In this document: in pieces, positions 35,849 to 42,451 of the stretch
How the letters are laid out: the number at the start of each line of letters is the position of its first letter
How positions within the stretch are numbered: position 1 is the first letter of the stretch
Assembly: GCA_002425415.1 (NCBI GenBank)
Contig: DIMG01000029.1
Location: 248,001-312,000 of the forward strand
Source: Micavibrio sp. UBA5572
GTDB lineage: Bacteria; Pseudomonadota; Alphaproteobacteria; Micavibrionales; Micavibrionaceae
Length of the DNA: 64,000 nt
Direction of reading: 5' to 3'
Made by a program: the position numbers and the translations under genes
The notes under the pieces: generated by a model
What the model was told of the DNA's origin: nothing
Database searches by the model: none
What the model saw: only the letters and a program-made list of their open reading frames with translations

Positions 35849-36223
35849 ATGTCCGAATTTTCAAAAAGTTTTTCAAAGCTTGCTGCTGTGCCTGTTCTAG
35901 CTTGTTCTTTAACCTTTAGTGGGGCTGCGCAAGCAGATCGTGGCTATGATGACTATCGTGGTCATCATAGGAACGACCGTTGGCAGCAGCAACAATACGA
36001 AGGCCGCCGTCACCACCATGACCATCGCGGTCATGGTGATTGGGGACGCTTTGCTAACAGGGGTTACTTTGCGCCCCCACCTGTTATTTATTATCAGCGG
36101 CCGCCTGTCATTGTTCAAAATCCGTACCCTTACAGGTATTATGTAGAGCCTGTTCAGCCGCGCCATTACGTCCCGTGCCTCAATGTGAGAGACCGTAACC
36201 TTAGTCTGCAATTGTGCCCATAG
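35849..36223 (+). CDS. Small exported His/Arg/Tyr-rich protein of unknown function
   Basis: A 124-residue protein with a signal peptide (LAAVPVLACSLTFSGAAQA, cleaved before DRGYDD). The mature part has a His-rich stretch (about residues 38-60, with HHHDHRGHGD), then a Pro/Tyr region (PPPVIYYQRPPVIVQNPYPYRYY). Two cysteines near the C-terminus (PCLNVRDRNLSLQLCP) could form a disulfide. I chose ATG at 35849 because GGAGGG precedes it and the signal peptide starts there. I do not recognise the family; the composition recalls small envelope proteins with metal-binding His clusters. A terminator follows. Confidence 0.7.
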   Translation: MSEFSKSFSKLAAVPVLACSLTFSGAAQADRGYDDYRGHHRNDRWQQQQYEGRRHHHDHRGHGDWGRFANRGYFAPPPVIYYQRPPVIVQNPYPYRYYVEPVQPRHYVPCLNVRDRNLSLQLCP

Positions 36224-36249
36224 GCTTTTTTACCCTTGCATTTTATTTC

Positions 36250-36290
36250 GGGGAGATGTACATAGCTTGTCATCTCCCCTTAATATTTTT
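36250..36290 (+). terminator. Rho-independent terminator after the small exported protein gene
   Basis: A 9-bp perfect stem GGGGAGATG (36250-36258) / CATCTCCCC (36271-36279) with a 12-base loop, followed by TTAATATTTTT. It separates the small gene from the secE operon. Confidence 0.85.
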
Positions 36291-36360
36291 AGTTTCTCAT
36301 CAATCGCCCCCCGCGGTTACGAGCGACTGGAAAAAAGGTTAAAACAAAAGGATTTTAATT

Positions 36361-36558
36361 ATGGCAAAAGCAACGCCTTTCGAGTTTTTCAAGCAAGTCA
36401 AAAGTGAAGCCAAAAAGGTTTCATGGCCCACCCGCCCCGAAACGATTTCCAGCACGGTTGCTGTTTTTGTGATGGTGGTTGTGGCATCGCTGTTTTTGTT
36501 TGCCGCCGATCAAATTCTGGCTTTTGTTGTTGAACTGGCATTGGGGCTTGGCGGTTAA
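36361..36558 (+). CDS. secE: Preprotein translocase subunit SecE
   Basis: A 65-residue single-span SecE. The cytoplasmic amphipathic helix FEFFKQVKSEAKKVSWPTRPET is the family hallmark (read around residues 7-28), followed by one transmembrane helix (VAVFVMVVVASLFLFAADQI). It is part of the SecYEG channel. AAAGGA lies upstream as ribosome binding site. It is followed by nusG after 49 bp, the usual order. No tRNA-Trp gene precedes it here. Confidence 0.97.
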   Translation: MAKATPFEFFKQVKSEAKKVSWPTRPETISSTVAVFVMVVVASLFLFAADQILAFVVELALGLGG

Positions 36559-36607
36559 TTGGCTTTAACCTCAGAGATTAAAAAAATTAGAAAAAAGGAA
36601 AGAAATT

Positions 36608-37138
36608 ATGGCTGCACGTTGGTATGTTTTACATGTTTACTCTGGATTTGAAGCCAAGGTTGCGGAATCTATCCGTGACAAAGCCAAGAAACAAGGGCTT
36701 GAAGAACGAATCGAAGACATTCTGATTCCGACCGAAGAAGTCGTTGAAATCAAACGCGGCCAACGCGTCAATACCGAACAAAAAATCTTTCCCGGGTATG
36801 TTTTGGCCAAAATGGATTTGTCGGATGATGTTTGGCACATGGTTAAAAATACGCCGAAAGTTACCGGATTTCTTGGGGCAGGAAATCGCCCGTCTCCGGT
36901 GAGCGAAAAAGAAGCTGCCCGTTTGATGACACAGTTAAAAGAAGGCATCGAAAAACCACGCGCAGCCATCACATTCGATATCGGCGAAAAAGTCAAAGTC
37001 ATGGAAGGTCCTTTTGCCAGCTTTGAAGGCATGGTGGAAGAAATCGACGATGTAAGAGGCCGCGTTAAAGTTTCGGTATCTATCTTTGGACGTGCAACTC
37101 CGGTCGAGCTGGAATTCGGACAAGTCGAAAAAGTATAG
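36608..37138 (+). CDS. nusG: Transcription termination/antitermination factor NusG
   Basis: 176 residues, normal length. The N-terminal NGN domain starts ARWYVLHVYSGFE and contains IFPGYVLAKMDLSDDVWHMV. The C-terminal KOW domain has GEKVKVMEGPFASFEGMVEE. NusG binds RNA polymerase and couples it to Rho or the ribosome. It follows secE as usual. The normal next gene, rplK, is displaced by about 1.4 kb because an opposite-strand methyltransferase gene lies between. Confidence 0.98.
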   Translation: MAARWYVLHVYSGFEAKVAESIRDKAKKQGLEERIEDILIPTEEVVEIKRGQRVNTEQKIFPGYVLAKMDLSDDVWHMVKNTPKVTGFLGAGNRPSPVSEKEAARLMTQLKEGIEKPRAAITFDIGEKVKVMEGPFASFEGMVEEIDDVRGRVKVSVSIFGRATPVELEFGQVEKV

Positions 37139-37232
37139 TTTTTTCCTGCTTCCTTATCCCCGCGTCAAGAGGGGCAATAACGATGTCACAAAGTTATTTG
37201 GAAAGACTATAATACGTCCTATTTACCCCCTG

Positions 37233-38327
37233 CTATGGGTTTCCGAGTTGGAGACTTTCTTGTCTGGCTTGGAGTTGGGTTGGCTCTTCCTTCTTTGGGG
37301 TCGTTAAAAAATTTGCTGTTTCAGCGAAGGCTGTTTCGATTCCACCTACTGCTTTATCTATCACCATAATTCCATCGGCAACAGAGTCAAAATTATCACC
37401 GACTTTCATAATCATATTCATATCTTTGCCGATCTCTATATACTCCTTCGAAGTGGGAGGATATTGGGGGTCGGGAGCCTCCCCTTTTGCATCATTCTTT
37501 CCTGATTTAATGTGCATTTGTAACTGTCCAACAGTGCCAGCAACATGATGCTCCCATCCTTTTACGCCTGCTGTTGCTTTCAAAAGACCTTCCATTTCTG
37601 CCCCACGATAGGCTCCATACTTAAGAGCCGCTTCATACCCGTTTCTAAACTCGAAACTTGCATCATCTGCCGGAAAAACTTTCGGCATGATCTCTGCTGT
37701 TTCGTGACGCTTTGCGCGGTGAAGATCCATTGTCACAATTGAGGCTCCACTGGACTTTGCCAAATGCCCGACGGCATTAAAATCGAGAGTATTTTGTTGG
37801 TCTGTTTGTATATGGGTGCGATAAATCGAGGTAATCATATCCACCCGCTGACCACTCTGTCCAATTTCACCGAGGGCTTCAGCAACAGGTTTATTCATCA
37901 ATTTAATTCTATTTGCGGCGTTCGGGTTTTCCCGTCTGATTTTTTCCAGCTCATTTTTAGCCAATTTATATTTTTCAGGATCAGGCTCAATGGCAATCAC
38001 CGTCACATCTGGTCGTGATTTGGCTAAAAATTCAGCATATCGACCACTATTCCCTCCAAGATCGACAATCACGCCTCCCGTCTTGACCATCGGTGACACA
38101 TTTCCAGTTACACATTGGTAATCAGCACTTAACGTCCCATCCGTCCTGGCCTCTCTATGAAAATCTTGTTTTTCTTTCAAGGTTTCTCGCCCAACTCTTT
38201 CGGGGTGGCGCTTAGGATATTCATCCCTTTTATCAGGATCACGTTCCCAAGATGCAATCTTGAGATTCGCATGCAATTGTTCACTTTTACGCGCCTCGTG
38301 GCGGTCTTCATGGCTTGCTTTATTCAT
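37233..38327 (-). CDS. SAM-dependent methyltransferase-like protein inserted between nusG and rplK
   Basis: A 364-residue protein. After a very charged N-terminus (residues 1-65, rich in Lys, Arg, Glu, His) comes a Rossmann-type methyltransferase core: motif I VIVDLGGNSG (86-95), the acidic loop IAIEPD (about 114-119), and VDMITSIYRTHIQ as a motif IV-like stretch. The C-terminal 100 residues look helical and are unassigned. It lies on the strand opposite to secE-nusG and rplKA, so it is an insertion in a usually unbroken ribosomal operon. GGGAGA upstream of ATG 38327 can serve as ribosome binding site. The substrate is unknown; its presence here does not prove a role in translation. Confidence 0.65.
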   Translation of the reverse strand: MNKASHEDRHEARKSEQLHANLKIASWERDPDKRDEYPKRHPERVGRETLKEKQDFHREARTDGTLSADYQCVTGNVSPMVKTGGVIVDLGGNSGRYAEFLAKSRPDVTVIAIEPDPEKYKLAKNELEKIRRENPNAANRIKLMNKPVAEALGEIGQSGQRVDMITSIYRTHIQTDQQNTLDFNAVGHLAKSSGASIVTMDLHRAKRHETAEIMPKVFPADDASFEFRNGYEAALKYGAYRGAEMEGLLKATAGVKGWEHHVAGTVGQLQMHIKSGKNDAKGEAPDPQYPPTSKEYIEIGKDMNMIMKVGDNFDSVADGIMVIDKAVGGIETAFAETANFLTTPKKEEPTQLQARQESLQLGNP

Positions 38328-38577
38328 GGTTACTTTTATTTCTCCCTCGACCTTGCTTACATCCTACTTTTTATATGTAAATTATTAATGAATTTCTGTA
38401 AGCCGCCCTTCTTCCTCCTATAAAATTCCGCAATTTTCCTTGCAATTCTTGGACAAGAGCCCTATAAACACCCCAGTTTGTGGGAGGTTGTCGGTCAAAT
38501 TTCCATCTTTTTTTATTTCGGAAGCCAGATCGAGCCGCACCACACCCCTTCAACTCTAAACAAGGAAGGTTTGTATC
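38328..38577. promoter_or_regulatory. Divergent region upstream of rplK
   Basis: 250 bp without a gene between the methyltransferase and rplK starts. The insertion of the leftward gene means that rplK-rplA must have their own promoter here. AAGGAAGG at 38564-38571 is the rplK ribosome binding site. Several short dyads are present (for example CCCAGTTTGTGGG, near 38473), but none clearly matches a known leader. Confidence 0.5.
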
Positions 38578-39012
38578 ATGGCCAAAAAAGTTAAAGGCTA
38601 TATCAAGCTACAGGTTGCCGCCGGTAAGGCCAACCCGTCACCGCCAATTGGTCCAGCTTTGGGTCAGCATGGCGTCAACATCATGGAATTCTGTAAAGGA
38701 TTCAATGCCAAAACTCAGGATATGGAAGTCGGTATGCCGATCCCTGTGGTTATCACAGTGTTCGAAGACCGTTCATTCACCTTTGTAATGAAAACTCCTC
38801 CTGTTACCTACTTCATCAAGAAAGCTGCGAAGATTGAAAAAGCTTCCCAGACCCCTGGTAAAGGCGGTTATGTTGCGAAGATCACCACAAAACAAGCCGA
38901 AGAAATCGCAAACGCAAAAATGCAAGACCTGAATGCGAACGACGTTGCCGGAGCCATGAAAATGGTTGTCGGTTCTGCTCGCTCCATGGGCATCGAAGTG
39001 GTGGAGGGTTAA
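38578..39012 (+). CDS. rplK: 50S ribosomal protein L11
   Basis: 144 residues. Hallmarks are KVKGYIKLQVAAGKANPSPP, IGPALGQHGVNIMEFCK and FVMKTPPVTYFIKKAA, then a C-terminal rRNA-binding domain ending in GSARSMGIEVVEG. L11 binds the GTPase centre of 23S rRNA. Its last codons contain GTGGAGGG, which is also the ribosome binding site of rplA. Confidence 0.99.
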   Translation: MAKKVKGYIKLQVAAGKANPSPPIGPALGQHGVNIMEFCKGFNAKTQDMEVGMPIPVVITVFEDRSFTFVMKTPPVTYFIKKAAKIEKASQTPGKGGYVAKITTKQAEEIANAKMQDLNANDVAGAMKMVVGSARSMGIEVVEG

Positions 39013-39016
39013 GATC

Positions 39017-39721
39017 ATGACAAAACTCGCTAAAAAAACAAAAAAAGTAAATGCTCTGGTTGACCGGACAAAACTTTATTCTATTGAAGATGCCGTCAAG
39101 ATCCTGATTGAAGCCGCCAAAGAACGCAAGTTCTCTGAAACAATCGAAATCGCTATGAATCTGGGTGTTGACCCACGTCAGAACGATCAGGTTGTTCGCG
39201 GTGTAACCGAGCTTCCTCACGGTTCTGGTGCAGTTGTTCGCGTGGCTGTGTTTGCCAAAGACGCAAAAGCTGATGAAGCTCTTGCTGCTGGTGCAGATAT
39301 TGTCGGTGCGGAAGATCTGGCCGAAGAAGTGATGAAAGGTAACATCAATTTCGACCGTTGTATTGCAACGCCAGATATGATGCCTTTGATGGCTCGTCTT
39401 GGTAAAGCTCTGGGTCCTCGTGGTTTGATGCCAAACCCGAAACTTGGAACTGTGACCATGGATGTTAAAAAGGCTGTTGAATCTTCCAAAGGTGGTGCTG
39501 TTGAATTCCGCGCTGAAAAAGCTGGTATCATTCACGCCCGCGTTGGGAAAGCCAACTTTGAGCCGTCTAAACTCGCCGAGAACATCCGTTCCTTCGTGGT
39601 CGCGATCAACCGTGCAAAACCTTCGGGAGCAAAAGGCACATACATCAAGAAAGTTGCTTTGTCTTCAACAATGGGGCCTGGTATCAGAATTGATCTGTCC
39701 AGCCTGTCTGACGCAGCGTAA
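39017..39721 (+). CDS. rplA: 50S ribosomal protein L1
   Basis: 234 residues, starting MTKLAKKTKKVNALVDR at 39017; the longer frame upstream only overlaps rplK. Family marks are AVKILIEAAKERKFSETIEI, RGLMPNPKLGTVT and FRAEKAGIIHARVGK. L1 forms the L1 stalk and in many bacteria represses its own operon. A strong terminator follows at once, and rplJ-rplL-rpoB-rpoC are not downstream, so the classic cluster is broken here. Confidence 0.99.
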   Translation: MTKLAKKTKKVNALVDRTKLYSIEDAVKILIEAAKERKFSETIEIAMNLGVDPRQNDQVVRGVTELPHGSGAVVRVAVFAKDAKADEALAAGADIVGAEDLAEEVMKGNINFDRCIATPDMMPLMARLGKALGPRGLMPNPKLGTVTMDVKKAVESSKGGAVEFRAEKAGIIHARVGKANFEPSKLAENIRSFVVAINRAKPSGAKGTYIKKVALSSTMGPGIRIDLSSLSDAA

Positions 39722-39741
39722 TTTTTTGTATATCGATATTC

Positions 39742-39770
39742 AAAAGCCCCGCAGCGATGTGGGGCTTTTT
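39742..39770 (+). terminator. Rho-independent terminator after rplA
   Basis: AAAAGCCCC (39742-39750) pairs with GGGGCTTTT (39761-39769) around a 10-base loop, followed by TCC. It closes the short rplKA operon. Confidence 0.88.
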
Positions 39771-39782
39771 CCTATCCTACAA

Positions 39783-39830
39783 CCGTCATTCCCCGAACGC
39801 GCAAGCGTTCCAGAGGATTCCAGAGACGAC
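39783..39830. repeat. Repeat-like hairpin element with GCAA loop
   Basis: CCGTCATTCCCC is followed by GAACGC (39795-39800), GCAA, and GCGTTC (39805-39810), a perfect 6-bp stem with a GNRA-type loop, then CCAGAGGATTCC. The CGTCATTCCC start is typical of dispersed palindromic repeats in proteobacterial intergenic DNA. Related fragments may lie near 32708-32743 and 37150-37185. Confidence 0.4.
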
Positions 39831-39849
39831 ACCGAATTCTTCCCTCGAT

Positions 39850-40365
39850 TTATTTTGGTTGAATTCTGCAATCTCCGCTTACAACTCGGGAGACACCGCC
39901 TTTATGAACAACAATGGTGCAGTCACCTTTTCCGTCATTTGTAATCGAAAATTCCTGGGCTAAAGGAGTCAAAGCAGGGGAGGTTTTAGCAGCCATCATT
40001 TGTTGCTCTTTTCTTTCTTTGAAATCATCATGCGCGAGTTGCCCCACAATCACTCCGACAGCCAAATTGAAGCTTATAAGGCAAGAGGCACCTATGCGTC
40101 TAAAGAGAATTTGTTCTCTTTCCGGAATTTTATCTTCATACGTTAGTGTGTTATCAGCAACAGCAACAGCAACAGCAACAGCACCAGCAACAGCACCAGC
40201 AACAGCACCAGCACCAGCACCAGCACCAGCACCAGCAACAACAGCAGCAGCAACACCAGCAACAGCACCAGCGCCAACAACACCACTTGCAGCATGGTGC
40301 AACCGAGCAAAAATTCTTTCTTTTAAGTTGGGCTCAGATGCGCCCGTTGCTTCTGCCGTGAACAT
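39850..40365 (-). CDS. Hypothetical protein with a microsatellite-encoded Ala/Gly/Val tract
   Basis: 171 residues. Residues about 29-70 consist almost only of Ala, Gly and Val and are encoded by a CAGCAA/CAGCAC hexamer array. Then come a charged stretch, one hydrophobic helix (ASCLISFNLAVGVIVGQL, about 93-110), a charged segment and a C-terminal domain with two cysteines (GDCTIVV and SGDCRI). AAGGAA lies eight bases before ATG 40365, which supports this strand over the poly-Gln and Ala/Pro/Thr frames opposite. The function is unknown. The tract length may vary between strains in steps of two residues. Confidence 0.55.
   Translation of the reverse strand: MFTAEATGASEPNLKERIFARLHHAASGVVGAGAVAGVAAAVVAGAGAGAGAGAVAGAVAGAVAVAVAVADNTLTYEDKIPEREQILFRRIGASCLISFNLAVGVIVGQLAHDDFKERKEQQMMAAKTSPALTPLAQEFSITNDGKGDCTIVVHKGGVSRVVSGDCRIQPK
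40155..40285. repeat. Hexanucleotide microsatellite CAGCAA/CAGCAC
   Basis: About 130 bp of nearly perfect 6-bp units (CAGCAA or CAGCAC, with a few CAACAG shifts). It sits inside the coding frame of the small leftward gene and keeps the frame, as 6 is a multiple of 3. Such arrays expand and contract by slippage. Confidence 0.9.
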
Positions 40366-40477
40366 GTCTCATTTCCTTCTTGTTGTGTTCTTGTTAAAAT
40401 CTAATGATGGGAATTTTTTAACACTTTATTTTATATTATGTCAATAAATTTTGTCTGTTTTTTGGGCATATTCTCCC

Positions 40478-40483
40478 TATAAT
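40478..40483 (+). promoter_or_regulatory. Perfect -10 box (TATAAT) directly before trpB
   Basis: TATAAT ends seven bases before the ATG at 40490. Transcription would start at or next to the start codon, giving a leaderless trpB message. There is no Shine-Dalgarno sequence before that ATG, which agrees. No good -35 box at 17-bp spacing is seen. Confidence 0.5.
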
Positions 40484-40489
40484 GCCTTG

Positions 40490-41689
40490 ATGCAAAATAT
40501 GACCAATCAAGATACAGGGTTTTTCGGAGACTATGGCGGAACATATTCCCCCGAAGCCTTAATGCCCATTCTCGAAGCCTTACGCGTTGCGTTTCGGGAG
40601 ATCGAACAAGATCCCAATTTTATGGCGGGGTTTTTGTCGATTATGAAATCATGGGGAGGTCGACCTACGCCGCTTTATTTTGCTGAAAATCTTTCGCGCG
40701 ACTCTGGGGCGCAAATTTATCTGAAACGCGAAGACCTGATGCATGGCGGGGCACACAAAACCAATAATGCGATTGGTCAAGTCTTGCTGGCCAAGCGGAT
40801 GGGCAAAACCCGTATCATTGCCGAAACCGGTGCGGGTCAACATGGTGTGGCCACGGCTATGGCGTGTGCCAAATTGAATATGCCTTGTGTTGTTTATATG
40901 GGCGCAGTGGACGTTGCCCGCCAAGCACCCAATGTCGAGCGAATGAAATTGCTGGGTGCTGAAGTTATTGCTGTTCAATCCGGCGGCAAGACATTAAAAG
41001 ATGCCATCAATGAAGCTTTGAGAGATTGGATTGCCAGTTGCGAGACCACCCATTATGTGATCGGGACGGCAGCGGGCCCTCACCCTTTTCCAACGATGGT
41101 GCGGTTTCTTCAAGAAATTATCGGGCGTGAAGCGCGGGCGCAATGTCTGGAAGAGATAGGACGATTGCCGGATTATGCTTTGGCCTGTGTCGGTGGTGGG
41201 TCAAATGCCATCGGGTTATTTAGCGGATTTATGAAAGACTCTTCTGTCCAGTTGATCGGGATCGAGCCCGGGGGACACGGGATTGAAACCGACAAACATG
41301 GTGCAGTCTTGTGCAAGGGTTCGGTTGCCGTTTTGCATGGCATGAAAACTCTGGGTCTTCAGAATAAAGACGGACAAATTTTTGAAACCCATTCGATTTC
41401 TGCAGGGCTTGATTATCCTCTGATTGGCCCTGAACATGCCTATTTACGCGACAGCGGACGTGCCAGTTATGTTGCTGAAAATGATGATGAGGCGGTCAGA
41501 GCTTTTCATACCTTATCGCGTTATGAAGGAATTATTCCGGCGTTAGAGTCTTCTCATGCTGTGTCTTATGCGCTCAAACTTGCGCGACAAAAACCGAATT
41601 CAGTTATTCTGGTCAATCTTTCAGGGCGCGGCGACAAAGACCTTGCCCATGTCAAAGATTACGTGGAGACTTATCATGTCACGCTATAA
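40490..41689 (+). CDS. trpB: Tryptophan synthase beta chain
   Basis: 399 residues from ATG 40490 (ATG 40499 is an alternative). The enzyme joins indole and serine. The PLP lysine lies in HGGAHKTNNAIGQ, followed by AETGAGQHGVATA, the phosphate loop GGGSNAIG and PALESSHAVSYALKLA. The lysine motif HGGAHKTN is the form found in E. coli rather than the HTGAHKxNN form I expect in many Alphaproteobacteria. Its 3' end overlaps trpA by 14 bp. trpF and trpC are not adjacent. Confidence 0.97.
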   Translation: MQNMTNQDTGFFGDYGGTYSPEALMPILEALRVAFREIEQDPNFMAGFLSIMKSWGGRPTPLYFAENLSRDSGAQIYLKREDLMHGGAHKTNNAIGQVLLAKRMGKTRIIAETGAGQHGVATAMACAKLNMPCVVYMGAVDVARQAPNVERMKLLGAEVIAVQSGGKTLKDAINEALRDWIASCETTHYVIGTAAGPHPFPTMVRFLQEIIGREARAQCLEEIGRLPDYALACVGGGSNAIGLFSGFMKDSSVQLIGIEPGGHGIETDKHGAVLCKGSVAVLHGMKTLGLQNKDGQIFETHSISAGLDYPLIGPEHAYLRDSGRASYVAENDDEAVRAFHTLSRYEGIIPALESSHAVSYALKLARQKPNSVILVNLSGRGDKDLAHVKDYVETYHVTL

Positions 41690-42449
41690 GTTTATAAAAG
41701 ACAAAATTCAAAACGGGACATCGGTTTACATGCCTTATGTCTTGATGGGCTATCCCGATGCTGAGACATCCTTTCAGGTGGCAAAAACCTTGATTGATAA
41801 TGGCGTTCACGGATTAGAAATTGGATTTCCGTTTCGTGATCCGGTGGCGGATGGTTCTGTGATTGAAACCGCAGCCAATATTGCGCTTGATAACGGATTT
41901 ACGGTTGATACGGGATTTTCTGTGATTGAGCGTGTTCGTGCATTATCCCCTGACATTCCGCTGACACTGATGCTGTATTACAATATGGTATTGGCACGTG
42001 GGATTGACCAATTTTTTGCCGATTGTCATGCCGCAGGGATTGACGGTGTTCTTATTCCCGACATGCCGCCTGAACGCGCGGATACGGTTTGTTTTGCAGC
42101 AAAACATAACGGTATTGATCTGGTGTTTATTGCGGCACCAACCACCACCGCCGAACGGCTTGATATTATTTCGCGCGTAGCAAGCGGATTTATTTACGTT
42201 GTCACGCGCATGGGGATTACCGGATCGGTCGAAAATTATTCAGATCAACTTTCGGGATTATTTACTTTGATAAAATCGAAAATCGATTTGCCGGCGATTG
42301 CCGGATTTGGAATTTCAACGCCCGAGCAAGCCCGCAAAATGATTGCTGCCGGAGCAGATGGCGTGATAACCGGATCAAAAATTGTAGAGCTGACTACCAA
42401 GTCCATGGATGACCTTGCCCGACATACACAAGACATGGTACGAGGATAA
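41676..42449 (+). CDS. trpA: Tryptophan synthase alpha chain
   Basis: 257 residues. The start MSRYKFIKDKIQNG at 41676 overlaps the trpB stop by 14 bp. Catalytic Glu lies in LEIGFPFRDPVADG (with the second acidic residue Asp), and PDMPPE, YVVTRMGITG and GFGISTPEQ form the phosphate and loop-6 regions. It cleaves indole-3-glycerol phosphate to indole, which is channelled to TrpB. The gene ends 2 bp before mutL, so the three genes are probably cotranscribed. Confidence 0.97.
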   Translation: MSRYKFIKDKIQNGTSVYMPYVLMGYPDAETSFQVAKTLIDNGVHGLEIGFPFRDPVADGSVIETAANIALDNGFTVDTGFSVIERVRALSPDIPLTLMLYYNMVLARGIDQFFADCHAAGIDGVLIPDMPPERADTVCFAAKHNGIDLVFIAAPTTTAERLDIISRVASGFIYVVTRMGITGSVENYSDQLSGLFTLIKSKIDLPAIAGFGISTPEQARKMIAAGADGVITGSKIVELTTKSMDDLARHTQDMVRG

Positions 42450-42451
42450 CC

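Noticed and set aside
36224..36360. tRNA-Trp gene before secE, as in many bacteria
   Set aside because: The stretch holds only a terminator hairpin and a ribosome binding site; no cloverleaf can be folded.
40155..40285. Possible CRISPR array or poly-Gln gene on the forward strand
   Set aside because: The units are 6 bp with no spacers, and the forward frames lack a ribosome binding site and any non-repeat domain. The leftward frame has a good ribosome binding site and sensible flanking sequence.
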